44,785 nucleotides of DNA from Candidatus Fusicatenibacter merdavium (GCA_019115005.1 DXEK01000190.1:1-44785), one strand, 5' to 3'; positions 8,862 through 18,364 are shown, counted from the first letter of the stretch. Made by a program: numbers and translations. Notes: generated by a model not told the origin, from the letters alone.

Positions 8862-10267
8862 AGCGAACTCTGTACAAAAAGTTTATCTTCGCTTATGTAC
8901 TGTTCGGAATTGCAGGCTTCGTCTTTCTCTCCACCGTCGGCTCCCGGGTCATTGAACGCCATCTGACCGAGACCTCCAGCGCCTCGCTGATCCGCGAGGC
9001 CCGGAGCATCGCCAGCAGCCAGGCCAGCCGCTATTACCAGGAGGAAAGCACCCTGCAGGCACTATACAGAAATCTGAGCACCCTGGCCACTTACCAGGAC
9101 GCTCAGATCTGGCTGATCAGTCCCGACGGTGAAATCCTCCTGAACACAGAGGAACCTCTGGACACAGAAGATCCGGACGTCATAACCGATTTTGATCCGG
9201 TGGCCCTCGGCAGCAACTACTATTCCACCGGCGACTTCTTCAGCCAGTTCGATACTGATATGCTCAGTGTAATGGTTCCTGTCACCTCCAACTACTCCAT
9301 CAACGGTTACGTAGCGATCCACACCTCTCTCGACGACATCTACAGCCAGCGGGAGGCGATGCTGCTGCGGGTAGATCTTCTGTTTCTGGTCATTTTCCTC
9401 TTTTCCTTCGGAATCCTGGCGCTGTTCGCGTTCACCGTCTACCGTCCTCTGCAGAAAATCATTCAGGGCACAGACCAGTACGCGGAAGGCAATCTGACCT
9501 ACCAGATCCAGGTTCACTCCCAGGATGAGATGGGCTACCTGGCCAGGACCCTGAACTACATGTCCGGGGAACTGAACAAGATCGGGGAGTACCAGAAAAA
9601 GTTTGTAGCCAACGTCTCCCACGATTTCCGCTCGCCGCTGACCTCCATCAAAGGCTATGTGGAAGCCATCGCCGACGGAACCATCCCTCCCGAAATGCAG
9701 GACCGCTACCTGAACATCGTCCTGTTTGAAACCGAACGGCTGAACAAACTGACCCAGAGCCTGCTGACCCTGAACGACATCGACAGCAAAGGAAACATGC
9801 TGGAGATCACAGACTTTGACATCAATGCTGTCATCAAAAATACAGCAGCCACCTTTGAGGGAATCTGTACTTCCAGAAAGATCACCATCAGCCTGGTAAT
9901 TCCTTCACAGACCCTGTACGTCCGGGCAGATATGGGGAAGATCCAGCAGGTGCTTTACAATCTGATCGACAATGCCATCAAGTTTTCCAACAACGATTCC
10001 ACGATCACCGTGGAGACGACGGAAAAATACCGGAAAGTCTTCGTCTCCGTGAAGGATTCCGGCATCGGAATCCCAAGGGAAAGTCTGTCCAAGATCTGGG
10101 ACCGGTTCTACAAAATTGATTCCTCCCGCGGAAAAGACCGCAAGGGAACGGGACTGGGGCTTTCCATCGTCAAGGAGATCATCAACGCCCACAACCAGAA
10201 CATCAACGTGATCAGCACGGAAGGCGTCGGAACCGAATTCATCTTCACCCTCGACAAGGCAGAGTGA
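8858..10267 (+). CDS. Sensor histidine kinase with HAMP domain
   Basis: Two TM segments, HAMP, H-box VANVSHDFRSPLTSIKGYVEAI, N-box LIDNAIKFSNN, DSGIGIPRE, GTGLGLSIVKEI; overlaps RR stop. Confidence 0.94.
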   Translation: MKRTLYKKFIFAYVLFGIAGFVFLSTVGSRVIERHLTETSSASLIREARSIASSQASRYYQEESTLQALYRNLSTLATYQDAQIWLISPDGEILLNTEEPLDTEDPDVITDFDPVALGSNYYSTGDFFSQFDTDMLSVMVPVTSNYSINGYVAIHTSLDDIYSQREAMLLRVDLLFLVIFLFSFGILALFAFTVYRPLQKIIQGTDQYAEGNLTYQIQVHSQDEMGYLARTLNYMSGELNKIGEYQKKFVANVSHDFRSPLTSIKGYVEAIADGTIPPEMQDRYLNIVLFETERLNKLTQSLLTLNDIDSKGNMLEITDFDINAVIKNTAATFEGICTSRKITISLVIPSQTLYVRADMGKIQQVLYNLIDNAIKFSNNDSTITVETTEKYRKVFVSVKDSGIGIPRESLSKIWDRFYKIDSSRGKDRKGTGLGLSIVKEIINAHNQNINVISTEGVGTEFIFTLDKAE

Positions 10268-10285
10268 TGTGCGGCAAGGGGGGAC

Positions 10286-10519
10286 GGAGGGAAGGAGGAG
10301 GCGGCGGGGCCTGGGGAATATGGGATGCGTGCTCACTCCGACATCCGGACAGCGCAGGAGATCATGTTCGCCGGCTTTCAGAGCGGCGATCGGCCAGTCC
10401 AGGGCGGACGGCTTTGTCCGCTCTGAGCCTGTCGGACATGATCTCCTGCGCTGTCCGTCTGTAGTCGCAAGCACTGCATCTCCATATTCCCCAGGCCCCG
10501 CCGCCTCCTCCTTCCCTCC
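10286..10519. repeat. Long imperfect inverted repeat (hairpin 1)
   Basis: 38-bp perfect outer arms 10286-10323 / 10482-10519 (ggagggaaggaggaggcggcggggcctggggaatatgg) and 22-bp perfect inner arms 10346-10367 / 10436-10457. Confidence 0.9.
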
Positions 10520-10575
10520 TGTTGCTTGGCCGCGCATGGGGAGAAAAAACGGATTTGGCTGGCGCGAATACCCTT

Positions 10576-10657
10576 CCCATTTTCCACAACCTGCCGCCCT
10601 CCACCCTCCGCTCACACTCTCAGAAATCGGCCGTGCCGCCTTGGCTCCGCTCGGGCG
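10576..10657 (+). repeat. Direct repeat A
   Basis: cccattttccacaacctgccgccctccaccctccgctcacactctcagaaatcggccg...gccgccttggctccgc, repeated at 10718-10800. Confidence 0.9.
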
Positions 10658-10717
10658 AGGAACTGCCGCCGGCGAACACTGCGCCCATCCTTTCCACATA
10701 TCGCAGAGAACATCCTC

Positions 10718-10800
10718 CCCATTTTCCACAACCTGCCGCCCTCCACCCTCCGCTCACACTCTCAGAAATCGGCCGCGGCCGCCTTGGCTCCGCCCGGGCG
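10718..10800 (+). repeat. Direct repeat B (copy of 10576-10657)
   Basis: Nearly identical to 10576-10657; its 3' part also forms the left arm of hairpin 2. Confidence 0.9.
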
Positions 10801-11055
10801 GGGATGACTGGGGCCGGCAGGAGAAATATGGAAATGCAGGGCTTGCGACTACAGACGGACAGCGCAGGGCACAATGTCCGACGAGCTCAGAGCGGGCAAA
10901 ACCTTACGCCCTGAAAACCCAAAACGCCGCTCTGAAAGCCGGCGAACATTGCGCCCTGCGCTGTCCGGATGTCGAAGTGAGCACGCATTCCATATTTCTC
11001 CCGCCGGCCGCAGTCCCCCCGCCCGGGCGGAGCCAAGGCGGCCGCGGCCGATTTC
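10765..11055. repeat. Long imperfect inverted repeat (hairpin 2, related to hairpin 1 in opposite orientation)
   Basis: Outer arms gaaatcggccgcggccgccttggctccgcccgggcgggg (from 10765) pair with the reverse complement ending at 11055; inner arms 10856-10877 / 10946-10967. Confidence 0.9.
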
Positions 11056-11062
11056 GTCCGGC

Positions 11063-11551
11063 CTACCATGAAAAGTTCCGCAGTTGTCCTTCTTTCTGCA
11101 TGTTTGCAAATCCCTGCTGCCGCAGCGCCTCATACAAAACGATCGCCACCGAATTCGCCAGATTCAGCGACCGGATACTCTCATTCATCGGGATCCGGAT
11201 CGCCGTATCCGGATGCTTCACAAGGATCTCCTCGGGGATCCCGGCACTCTCCTTGCCAAACATAATATAGCAGTCCTCTTCATACTGTACATCCGCATAA
11301 GTCTGTCTGGCCTTCGTCGTCGCCATATAAATTTTAGCACCCGGATTCTTCGCCAGAAAATCTTCATAATTCAGGTACGTCGTGACGTCAAGATCCCTCC
11401 AGTAATCCATCCCGGCTCTCTGGATCGCTTTCTCATTCAGGCGAAACCCCAGAGGTTCGATCAGATGCAGCCGCGTTCCGGTCGCCACGCAGGTACGTCC
11501 GATATTTCCCGTATTTGAAGGAATCTCCGGCTCAAATAACACAATATTCAT
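11063..11551 (-). CDS. trmL: tRNA (cytidine(34)-2'-O)-methyltransferase, SpoU family
   Basis: MNIVLFEPEIPSNTGNIGRTCVATGTRLHLIEPLGF, MFGKESAGIPEEIL, IPMNESIRSLNLANSVAIVLYEALRQ. The track start 11560 is GTG; ATG at 11551. Confidence 0.92.
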   Translation of the reverse strand: MNIVLFEPEIPSNTGNIGRTCVATGTRLHLIEPLGFRLNEKAIQRAGMDYWRDLDVTTYLNYEDFLAKNPGAKIYMATTKARQTYADVQYEEDCYIMFGKESAGIPEEILVKHPDTAIRIPMNESIRSLNLANSVAIVLYEALRQQGFANMQKEGQLRNFSW

Positions 11552-11820
11552 CTTTGACACAATGATACACTTCCTTTTCTCACATTATTTCACAACCATT
11601 CCGCCAACTGAACGGTTCACATCTTCCATCGTTTCCATCCCGGACCATCAAAAATTATCCCTCGATGATCCAAAATGATCCGGCCACCCATTGACACTCC
11701 GTTTTTCTGCAATCCGCACGGTAAAGGAGCAATCCAGGCTGAACAGTCACACAATTTTCATGCTGCCGGAGTCCCTAAAACATTTTTTCTTATATACTCC
11801 ACACGTTTCTCTTAGATACA

Positions 11821-11847
11821 GAAAAGCCGCCACCGGGGCAGCTTTTC
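11821..11847. terminator. Possible bidirectional hairpin terminator
   Basis: GAAAAGCcGCCaccggGGCaGCTTTTC. Confidence 0.4.
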
Positions 11848-11939
11848 ATCATCCTTTCGTCAGATCTGTAGATTTCCTTCCAGATCATACAGAGCGGATA
11901 CGCTCAATCTTTCTTCCGATATAATTTTCCGAAGGAACA

Positions 11940-12917
11940 TCACTCCTGTTCCTCCGCCCGATACCACTCGTCGGTCTGCGGCTTGTCCAGATAGCGGATC
12001 TCTTCTCCGTTTCGGAGGATCCGCTCCTTCCCCGCCATCGTACGCCCGATCACTGCCGCCGGTATGTTCTGTCCGGCCAATTCCCGGACTGCCCGGGCTC
12101 CGTCCGGTACCGCTGCCAGCAGTGTATCGCTGCAGAACAGCTGGTACGGGTTCAGGGAAAAGTATTCACAGATTTCTATCGTCTCCTGGCGGATCGGTAT
12201 GCGTTTCAGCTCCACATCAATCCCGAGATGTGCGTGTTCCGCCATCTCCCAGAGCGCCGCGAAAATCCCTCCTCGGCCAGCCGCTTTCATCGGAAGGGCG
12301 CCGTCCTTCTGCAAAATACGGACGGCTGCCGGAAGCATCCGTTCTTTTCCCATTTCTTCCACATCGTGCAGGAAGCTTTCGGAAAAATGACCCGCGAGCT
12401 GCGTTCTTCTTACCTCCGCCAGCTTTGCCGCGGCAAACGACGCAACGGACCCCGCAAGAATCAGATCCTGCTCCGGTTCCGCTTCCGGCGGCAGTTTCTC
12501 TGCCTTTCCAAACGCCGTCACGGATACCAGCGGACCGGCCACCCGGTCGGTCACCTCCGTATGGCCGCCCAGAACTGCCGCCCCGTATATACCAGCGGCT
12601 TCGTCGAGGAGTTTCATCTGTTTTTTCAGTTCTGCTTCCTCATATGTCTCCGGCAGCAAAAGCTGCAGGGTAACACCTACCGGCTCCGCGCAGGCCGCCA
12701 GCAGATGGCCGCAGGCTTCATGCACGGAAAACTCCGGCGCAGTTTTCGGAAAGCCCGCCGAGCTTCCGCAGGCCGTCACTGTGATCTGTCCGCCGCTGCG
12801 AAACGCGCCATATCCGCACCCGTACGCCGGATATTGTACGACGTCCTCCTGCTGTTTTTCCAGTGTGCGGAGCACAGACCTGGCAAGTGCCGCCTGCGTC
12901 AATTTTCCTTTTCTCAT
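11940..12917 (-). CDS. AIR synthase-related (PurM/HypE/ThiL-like) protein
   Basis: PurM-like layout: HEACGHLLAACAEPVGVTLQLLLP, GAAVLGGHTEVTDRV, PMKAAGRGGIFAALWEMAEHAHLGIDVEL. Confidence 0.75.
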   Translation of the reverse strand: MRKGKLTQAALARSVLRTLEKQQEDVVQYPAYGCGYGAFRSGGQITVTACGSSAGFPKTAPEFSVHEACGHLLAACAEPVGVTLQLLLPETYEEAELKKQMKLLDEAAGIYGAAVLGGHTEVTDRVAGPLVSVTAFGKAEKLPPEAEPEQDLILAGSVASFAAAKLAEVRRTQLAGHFSESFLHDVEEMGKERMLPAAVRILQKDGALPMKAAGRGGIFAALWEMAEHAHLGIDVELKRIPIRQETIEICEYFSLNPYQLFCSDTLLAAVPDGARAVRELAGQNIPAAVIGRTMAGKERILRNGEEIRYLDKPQTDEWYRAEEQE

Positions 12918-14596
12918 TCGCCGCCTCCTTCACCGCCGGTATCGCTACTCTGTTCTCCGGACGTCTGAGCGGAATCCGTCTGTCCGCCGGAACTGCCCTG
13001 ACCGGAGGAAGACGTGCCGGAATCACCGCCGCCTGAGGATCCGCCGGAACTGCTGCTGCCGGAAGAACCGCTTCCGGAACTGCTGTTATCCGTCGTCCGC
13101 CCGGAATCACTGATTGAACTGCCCGTGTCGGACGAGGAAGATGCCGGAGAAGTTCCTCCCGGATACTGTGCCGCCGCCTCGCTGACTTTGCTCAGATCAT
13201 TGGAAGCGATCGCCGACTGCATGGCAGCGAGAGCCGCCGAATCGCTGGTACTTGTACCAACATGATACGTATTCGGCGTCATATTGTAGGTGCTGGAGTT
13301 TACCTGTTCTCTGGTCTCCTCCCCGTTCACTGTGACAACCTTCCACAGCCGCGCCGTATAACCGGTATGACCGCTGGATTCCAGCGTCACGGAACCGTAG
13401 GACGCCGAAGAATCCGCTACCAGTTCCGTCGTGGATTCCGTCGTCGTCAGCGTCTCGCTTTCATAAGTCACCTTCCGGTTCGGATCTCTCGTCTCATGTC
13501 CGTAAATAACAAAGCCGATTTCGCTTCCGTCCGCATACCCCATAATATAGATCGGGGCATCTGTGTTGTTGACAAACTTAAAATCTTTATATCCCTCCGC
13601 GATCGCCGCATCCATAGAAGGCTTGACATAATTGACGATCATCGAATGGTTGTGCCGCTCCGTCACTTCCAGTTCTGCCCGAAGCACCGCCAGATACAGA
13701 GTCGTCGACACCTGACAGATTCCTCCGCCGTACGTCTCAACGACACTTCCCATCTCATAGGAAGCCGCCGGAGCATATCCGTTTTCTTCCGTGAACGGAA
13801 CGACGATCTCTTGCATGGAAAATTCTTCTCCCGGATAGAGGATCGTGCCGTTCACCAACTCAGCCCCGCGCTTCACATTCTGCTTTCGGTTGGAGTTGCT
13901 GCCGGAGTAATCCGTGCTGCTGCTTCCGAGAGCGTCGTGAACCAGTGCCAGCTGCTCCGTGTCTCCCTGGGCTTCATCCACATCTGTGACGAGAATCACG
14001 CCGCCGTTGCCGCCATGCCAATCGGTGGACATGTAGTTGACTACCTTCTCCACAGAGGCGTCCGTGTTGATCACATAACCATCCTGTCCCTCATGGACCA
14101 CAAAACTGCCGTCCTCCAGCGTCAGCGTCGCATCCACCGCTGCTGTATTCATGGCCCCCGCCTGGTTTTCGATCACGCTGCGCACCGCCTGCTCATCCAC
14201 AGAAAACTGAAGTTCCAGTACTTCCGGGCCGGTCTCCTCCAGATAGCGCTGTACCTTAAAACGGTCGAGCACATTTCCTCTCTGCCCCGCGTACAACGCC
14301 TGGCGGACCACATCCATATTCGTACAGATAAGCCCCAGTTCCCCTGCCGTCGTCTGCACCGACTGATTCCCGGCATTAAGGCTGATCACGCAGTTCTTCA
14401 GTTCTTCCACTCTCGCATTGACTGCCTCTGTGATCTCCTCTTCATTCATACCGCCGACACTGATATTCTCAATGTAAACCCCCTCCAAAGCCGTCTCAGG
14501 AGTCTCCGCCTGCACTGCATGGGGAAGTCCGAACACGGCAAACAGGCTGACCGCCAACGCGGCACAGCCCTGGATCCATTGTTTTCTCATTGGCAA
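12914..14596 (-). CDS. VanW family protein with YoaR-like N-terminal domain and Ser/Gly-rich C-terminal tail
   Basis: VanW core RKQNVKRGAELVNGTILYPGEEFSMQEIV...GGGICQVSTTLYLAVLRAELEVTERHNHSM; signal peptide; long SSGGSSGGGDSG tail. Confidence 0.88.
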   Translation of the reverse strand: MPMRKQWIQGCAALAVSLFAVFGLPHAVQAETPETALEGVYIENISVGGMNEEEITEAVNARVEELKNCVISLNAGNQSVQTTAGELGLICTNMDVVRQALYAGQRGNVLDRFKVQRYLEETGPEVLELQFSVDEQAVRSVIENQAGAMNTAAVDATLTLEDGSFVVHEGQDGYVINTDASVEKVVNYMSTDWHGGNGGVILVTDVDEAQGDTEQLALVHDALGSSSTDYSGSNSNRKQNVKRGAELVNGTILYPGEEFSMQEIVVPFTEENGYAPAASYEMGSVVETYGGGICQVSTTLYLAVLRAELEVTERHNHSMIVNYVKPSMDAAIAEGYKDFKFVNNTDAPIYIMGYADGSEIGFVIYGHETRDPNRKVTYESETLTTTESTTELVADSSASYGSVTLESSGHTGYTARLWKVVTVNGEETREQVNSSTYNMTPNTYHVGTSTSDSAALAAMQSAIASNDLSKVSEAAAQYPGGTSPASSSSDTGSSISDSGRTTDNSSSGSGSSGSSSSGGSSGGGDSGTSSSGQGSSGGQTDSAQTSGEQSSDTGGEGGGE

Positions 14597-14605
14597 GATT
14601 CCTTT

Positions 14606-14707
14606 CTACACTAAAAACGACAGCACAGTTGGCACTACCATCGCAATGACCAGAATGACCGCGATCACTCCGGCGAAGATTCTTTTTCCTTTCTGGTTTT
14701 TAAACAT
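14606..14707 (-). CDS. 33-aa single-pass membrane microprotein (not in supplied ORF track)
   Basis: MFKNQKGKRIFAGVIAVILVIAMVVPTVLSFLV*; start ATG (14705-14707) overlaps the upstream exonuclease stop (ATGTTTAA); GAGGAAA lies upstream. Confidence 0.7.
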   Translation of the reverse strand: MFKNQKGKRIFAGVIAVILVIAMVVPTVLSFLV

Positions 14708-15422
14708 GCTTTTTCCTCACAATTCTTCCATAGGTTGACAGGATGGTATCGATCATCCGGGACGCCTCATTTTTCGTCATACTCCCGATCTCCACATCCA
14801 GCTTCAGGTGATGATATTCTGTCAGATCCTTCAGATAACCGATCTGCGCGCGCGTGATCGGGCCTTCTTTTTTCACTTTGCAAACCAACGGTCTGGTCTG
14901 AAACCATTCGGGATGTTCCTGCGCGTATCGATGTTCCAGAATGTGGTACAGCTCCAGCGTCTCCTGCGCGTCGTCCATGGCCCGGTGTGCGTTTTCCCGG
15001 CGGATCCCGAAATAGCCGCACAGAAACTCCAGGCTTCGGCTCTCCAGTTCCGGCAGCGCCTGGCGCGCGATGGTCAGAGTGTCCAGCGCCTCCTTTTCAA
15101 ATTCCAGGCCGAGATTTACCGCATCGTGCTTGACAAAGCTGTAATCAAACAGGATATTGTGCCCCAGCAGCGGCAGATCCTTACAGAACTCCACCAGCGT
15201 CCGCACCGCCTCGTCTCTGCAGGGCGCGTCCTTCACCATCGTCTCCGTGATGCCGGTCAGGCTGGTGATCCGCGGCGGAATCTCCATCTGAGGATTGATA
15301 AAAGTAGAATACCGCTCTTTTACCTCCCCGTCAACCACTTTAATGGCCCCGATCTCCAGGATTCTGTCCGTTTTCGGCGTCAGTCCCGTCGTTTCCAGGT
15401 CCAATACCACAAAATCTTTCAT
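14700..15422 (-). CDS. 3'-5' exonuclease (DnaQ/PolC epsilon-like)
   Basis: FVVLDLETTGLTPKTDRILEIGAIKV, LLGHNILFDYSFV, HRAMDDAQETLELYHIL. Confidence 0.9.
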   Translation of the reverse strand: MKDFVVLDLETTGLTPKTDRILEIGAIKVVDGEVKERYSTFINPQMEIPPRITSLTGITETMVKDAPCRDEAVRTLVEFCKDLPLLGHNILFDYSFVKHDAVNLGLEFEKEALDTLTIARQALPELESRSLEFLCGYFGIRRENAHRAMDDAQETLELYHILEHRYAQEHPEWFQTRPLVCKVKKEGPITRAQIGYLKDLTEYHHLKLDVEIGSMTKNEASRMIDTILSTYGRIVRKKHV

Positions 15423-15548
15423 CCTTTCATCCTTTCCTTCTTCTGACGCACTGCCGCGTCATTATGACAGGCCGGCGTCTGCATCCCCTGCAGTCACTCC
15501 GTTTTCCTGTGAGACTGCGCGAAAAAAATGCGGAGCCGCCTGACCCTG

Positions 15549-17423
15549 TCACGGCATTGTATCTTCTTCACGGACCGCTGTGATAAGCGCATTTCCCGTC
15601 AACGGATCTCTCTGGCTGTAATCGAACAGCAGCACCGTTCCACACACTCTTCCGTCTTCATCCACCGTAAAAAATTCCAGGTGCGTCATGCGCATCAGCT
15701 GTTTCCACTGATATCCGTCATAATTCTTCAGATATCTGTGTTCCTGCTCCTCTCTCTGATAAAACTGTCTGATACGGTCTTTCTGCTCTGCCAGATCCGG
15801 CGCAAACGGCGGACGGGATTTCAGGTTTTCCCGCGCATACAGATCCATCAGCGCGAGCTGCTCACTCTTCCGGCGCTCCACCTGCTTTTTCTCCGCCAGA
15901 AAATCCAACAGGATCTCATAACGCCGGATCCTTGTGTGGGCCAGTCCGTCATAACCGTTTTCTTCATAATAAATGCCCAACTCGGAAAAGAAATCAAACA
16001 TATTGTCATACAGCTGCTCCGCTAATCCCAGAAGATGCGGAAACTGTCCGCTGTTGTAATAGACCTCGACCATTTCTTCCACGACCTTCAGCCGCAGGAC
16101 GTCCCCGTAGGGAAGCCAGCGGGTGGACAGAACCTCGTAGGGCTCTTCTTCCTGATAAAAGCACTGGTAATCTGCCGTATGCTCCGCCATATAAGAACCG
16201 CTCAGCACTTTCAGGAATCCCAGCTGCAGCTGCTGCGGCTTCAAACGATACACATCGGCAAAGGAGCGCCGGAAACTGTCATAATCCTCGAACGGCAGAC
16301 CGGCGATCAGATCCAGATGCTGATGGATATTCCGCCCTTTCCGGATTTCACAGACCACCGACGACACTTTGGAGAAATCCATTTTCCTGTGGATCTCCCG
16401 GATTGTGTCCGGATTGGTGGACTGGACGCCGATCTCCAGCTGGATCAGCCCCGGCCGCATGCTCCGGAACAATTCCAATTCCTCGTCAGTGATCAGATCC
16501 GCCGCGATCTCAAAATGAAAATTTGTCTTCTGATTGTCATGTTCCGCCAGGTAGGTCCAGATCGCCATCGCGTGATCCTTCCTGCAGTTGAAGGTCCGGT
16601 CCACAAATTTCACCTGCGGCACCTGGTGATCCAGGAAAAACTGCAGTTCTTTTCTGACCAGATCCAGCGACCGGAACCGCAGCTTTTTGTCGATAGACGA
16701 CAGGCAGTAACTGCAGGAAAACGGACAGCCCCGGCTGGACTCGTAATACAGAATGCGGTTGGAAAAATTCTCCAGATCTTCGTACGGAAACGGGATCTCG
16801 CTGAGATCCATCACCGGACGCCAGGGATTCTCATGGATCACCCCATCCCCGTCTCTCCAGGTGATGCCCGCAATCTTGCACAGCCGTCTCTCCATATCAT
16901 TCGCTCCGGATATCTCTACCCCATCCGGTGTGTCTCCCGGCCGGCTGCTCTCTGCCTCATCTGCCAGGCTTCCCGGCCGGCTGCTCTCCATCTCACCCGA
17001 CTGGCTTCCCGGCCGACTGTTTTCCGCCCCGCTCGGACGCTGGTAGGCCAGCGCCAGTTCCGCAAAGGTTTTTTCTCCCTCACCCCTCATGATCCCCCGA
17101 AGGCAGGGATGCTTTTCGAGCATGGAAACGGCCCGGTAAGAAACCTCGGGGCCGCCCAGCCACAGTTCCGTCCGCGGCAGCACCTTTGACAGGTCGCTCA
17201 CCAGAGCCTCCACATAAGAAATATTCCATATATAACAGGAAATGCAAAGTACATCCGGCTGCTTTCGGAAAAGACTTTTCAGGATCTCATCCTTCTGCTG
17301 GTTGATCGTATACTCTGCAATCTCACACTGAGCGCCCATCGCTTTCGCATAGGCGCTCAGTGTATAAACCGCAAGATTCGAATGAATGTACTTTGCATTA
17401 ACTGCTGCTAACACAATTTTCAT
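15549..17423 (-). CDS. B12-binding domain radical SAM protein (DUF4080-type)
   Basis: MKIVLAAVNAKYIHSNLAVYTLSAYA, YESSRGCPFSCSYCLSSIDKKLRFRSL (CxxxCxxC), LIQLEIGVQSTNPDTI. Confidence 0.88.
   Translation of the reverse strand: MKIVLAAVNAKYIHSNLAVYTLSAYAKAMGAQCEIAEYTINQQKDEILKSLFRKQPDVLCISCYIWNISYVEALVSDLSKVLPRTELWLGGPEVSYRAVSMLEKHPCLRGIMRGEGEKTFAELALAYQRPSGAENSRPGSQSGEMESSRPGSLADEAESSRPGDTPDGVEISGANDMERRLCKIAGITWRDGDGVIHENPWRPVMDLSEIPFPYEDLENFSNRILYYESSRGCPFSCSYCLSSIDKKLRFRSLDLVRKELQFFLDHQVPQVKFVDRTFNCRKDHAMAIWTYLAEHDNQKTNFHFEIAADLITDEELELFRSMRPGLIQLEIGVQSTNPDTIREIHRKMDFSKVSSVVCEIRKGRNIHQHLDLIAGLPFEDYDSFRRSFADVYRLKPQQLQLGFLKVLSGSYMAEHTADYQCFYQEEEPYEVLSTRWLPYGDVLRLKVVEEMVEVYYNSGQFPHLLGLAEQLYDNMFDFFSELGIYYEENGYDGLAHTRIRRYEILLDFLAEKKQVERRKSEQLALMDLYARENLKSRPPFAPDLAEQKDRIRQFYQREEQEHRYLKNYDGYQWKQLMRMTHLEFFTVDEDGRVCGTVLLFDYSQRDPLTGNALITAVREEDTMP
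16905..17045 (-). repeat. In-frame degenerate tandem repeat inside the radical SAM gene (SRPG-containing ~12-aa unit)
   Basis: SGAENSRPGSQSGEMESSRPGSLADEAESSRPGDTPDGVEIS; repeated cttcccggccggctgctctc blocks. Confidence 0.75.
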
Positions 17424-18364
17424 AACTGCTTCAAAACTTCCTCTAAATTCGGCATCGCGGGAATGGCACCGCGGCGTTCCACACAGAGTCCCGCTACCGC
17501 GTTAGCGAAGCGGACATAGACTCTCGCGTTCTCTTCCGTCAGCGTCTCCGGCTTCTCATCGTTCTGCGCAAACTGGTACAGCAGACCGCCCCAGAAGGAA
17601 TCGCCTGCGCCTGTCGTGTCAACGACCTTGCACTCTCTTCCCTTTTCCTGCACTTCGATCTGTCCGGTCTTCAACAGCGCTCCGTCTTTTCCGAGAGTAA
17701 CTACCACACAGCCCACGCCCTGGCTCAGCAACGCCTCCGCAGCCTCCTTTGGATCTTCGTGATCCGTCAACAGCGCCGTCTCCTCGTCGGAAATCTTCAT
17801 GATGTCCGCATAGGGGATCATGGAGCGCATATATTTCTTGGCCTCTTCCTCATTTTTCCACAGCAGCGGGCGGTAGTTGGGATCATAAGAGATCAGCGCG
17901 CCTGCTTTCTTGGCCTCTTCCACGGCATACATGGTGGCGCTTCTGGCCGGTTCGTCTGTCAGAGACAGAGAACCACAGTGGAAAATCTTCGTGTTCTGGA
18001 TCACTTCCATCGGGATCTCTTCTTTGCGAAGCTGTGTATCCGCTCCCGGCTTTCTCGCGAAGGAAAAGCTGCGCTCTCCATTCTTCAGCGCGACAAACGC
18101 CAGAGTCGTAAAATAGTCCGGATCTTCGATCAGTCCGGTAACATCGATTCCTTCTTTTTCCAGCGTTTCCTTCAAAAGCTTTCCGTGCATGTCGTCGCCG
18201 ACTTTTCCGATAAACGCCGCAGTCCCGCCGAGACGTGCGATCGCAGCCAGCACATTGGCCGGAGCGCCTCCCGGATTCTGCTCAAACAGCGCCTGTCCTC
18301 CCTCGGAAGTTCCATAAGGTGTGAAGTCGATCAGGACCTCCCCCAATGCAGTTACATCTACCAT
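17420..18364 (-). CDS. PfkB-family carbohydrate kinase (fructokinase-like)
   Basis: ALGEVLIDFTP, NPGGAPANVLAAIARLGG, VDTTGAGDSFWGGLLYQFA. Confidence 0.92.
   Translation of the reverse strand: MVDVTALGEVLIDFTPYGTSEGGQALFEQNPGGAPANVLAAIARLGGTAAFIGKVGDDMHGKLLKETLEKEGIDVTGLIEDPDYFTTLAFVALKNGERSFSFARKPGADTQLRKEEIPMEVIQNTKIFHCGSLSLTDEPARSATMYAVEEAKKAGALISYDPNYRPLLWKNEEEAKKYMRSMIPYADIMKISDEETALLTDHEDPKEAAEALLSQGVGCVVVTLGKDGALLKTGQIEVQEKGRECKVVDTTGAGDSFWGGLLYQFAQNDEKPETLTEENARVYVRFANAVAGLCVERRGAIPAMPNLEEVLKQL

Noticed and set aside
10269-11270. 333-aa plus-strand ORF and several overlapping ORFs on both strands in 10.26-11.1 kb
   Set aside because: They are produced by GC-rich inverted and direct repeats, have low-complexity Arg/Pro/Ala composition, run into trmL antisense, and show no domain.
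13262-14614. 450-aa plus-strand ORF antisense to vanW
   Set aside because: Shadow ORF; the opposite strand encodes a clear VanW protein.
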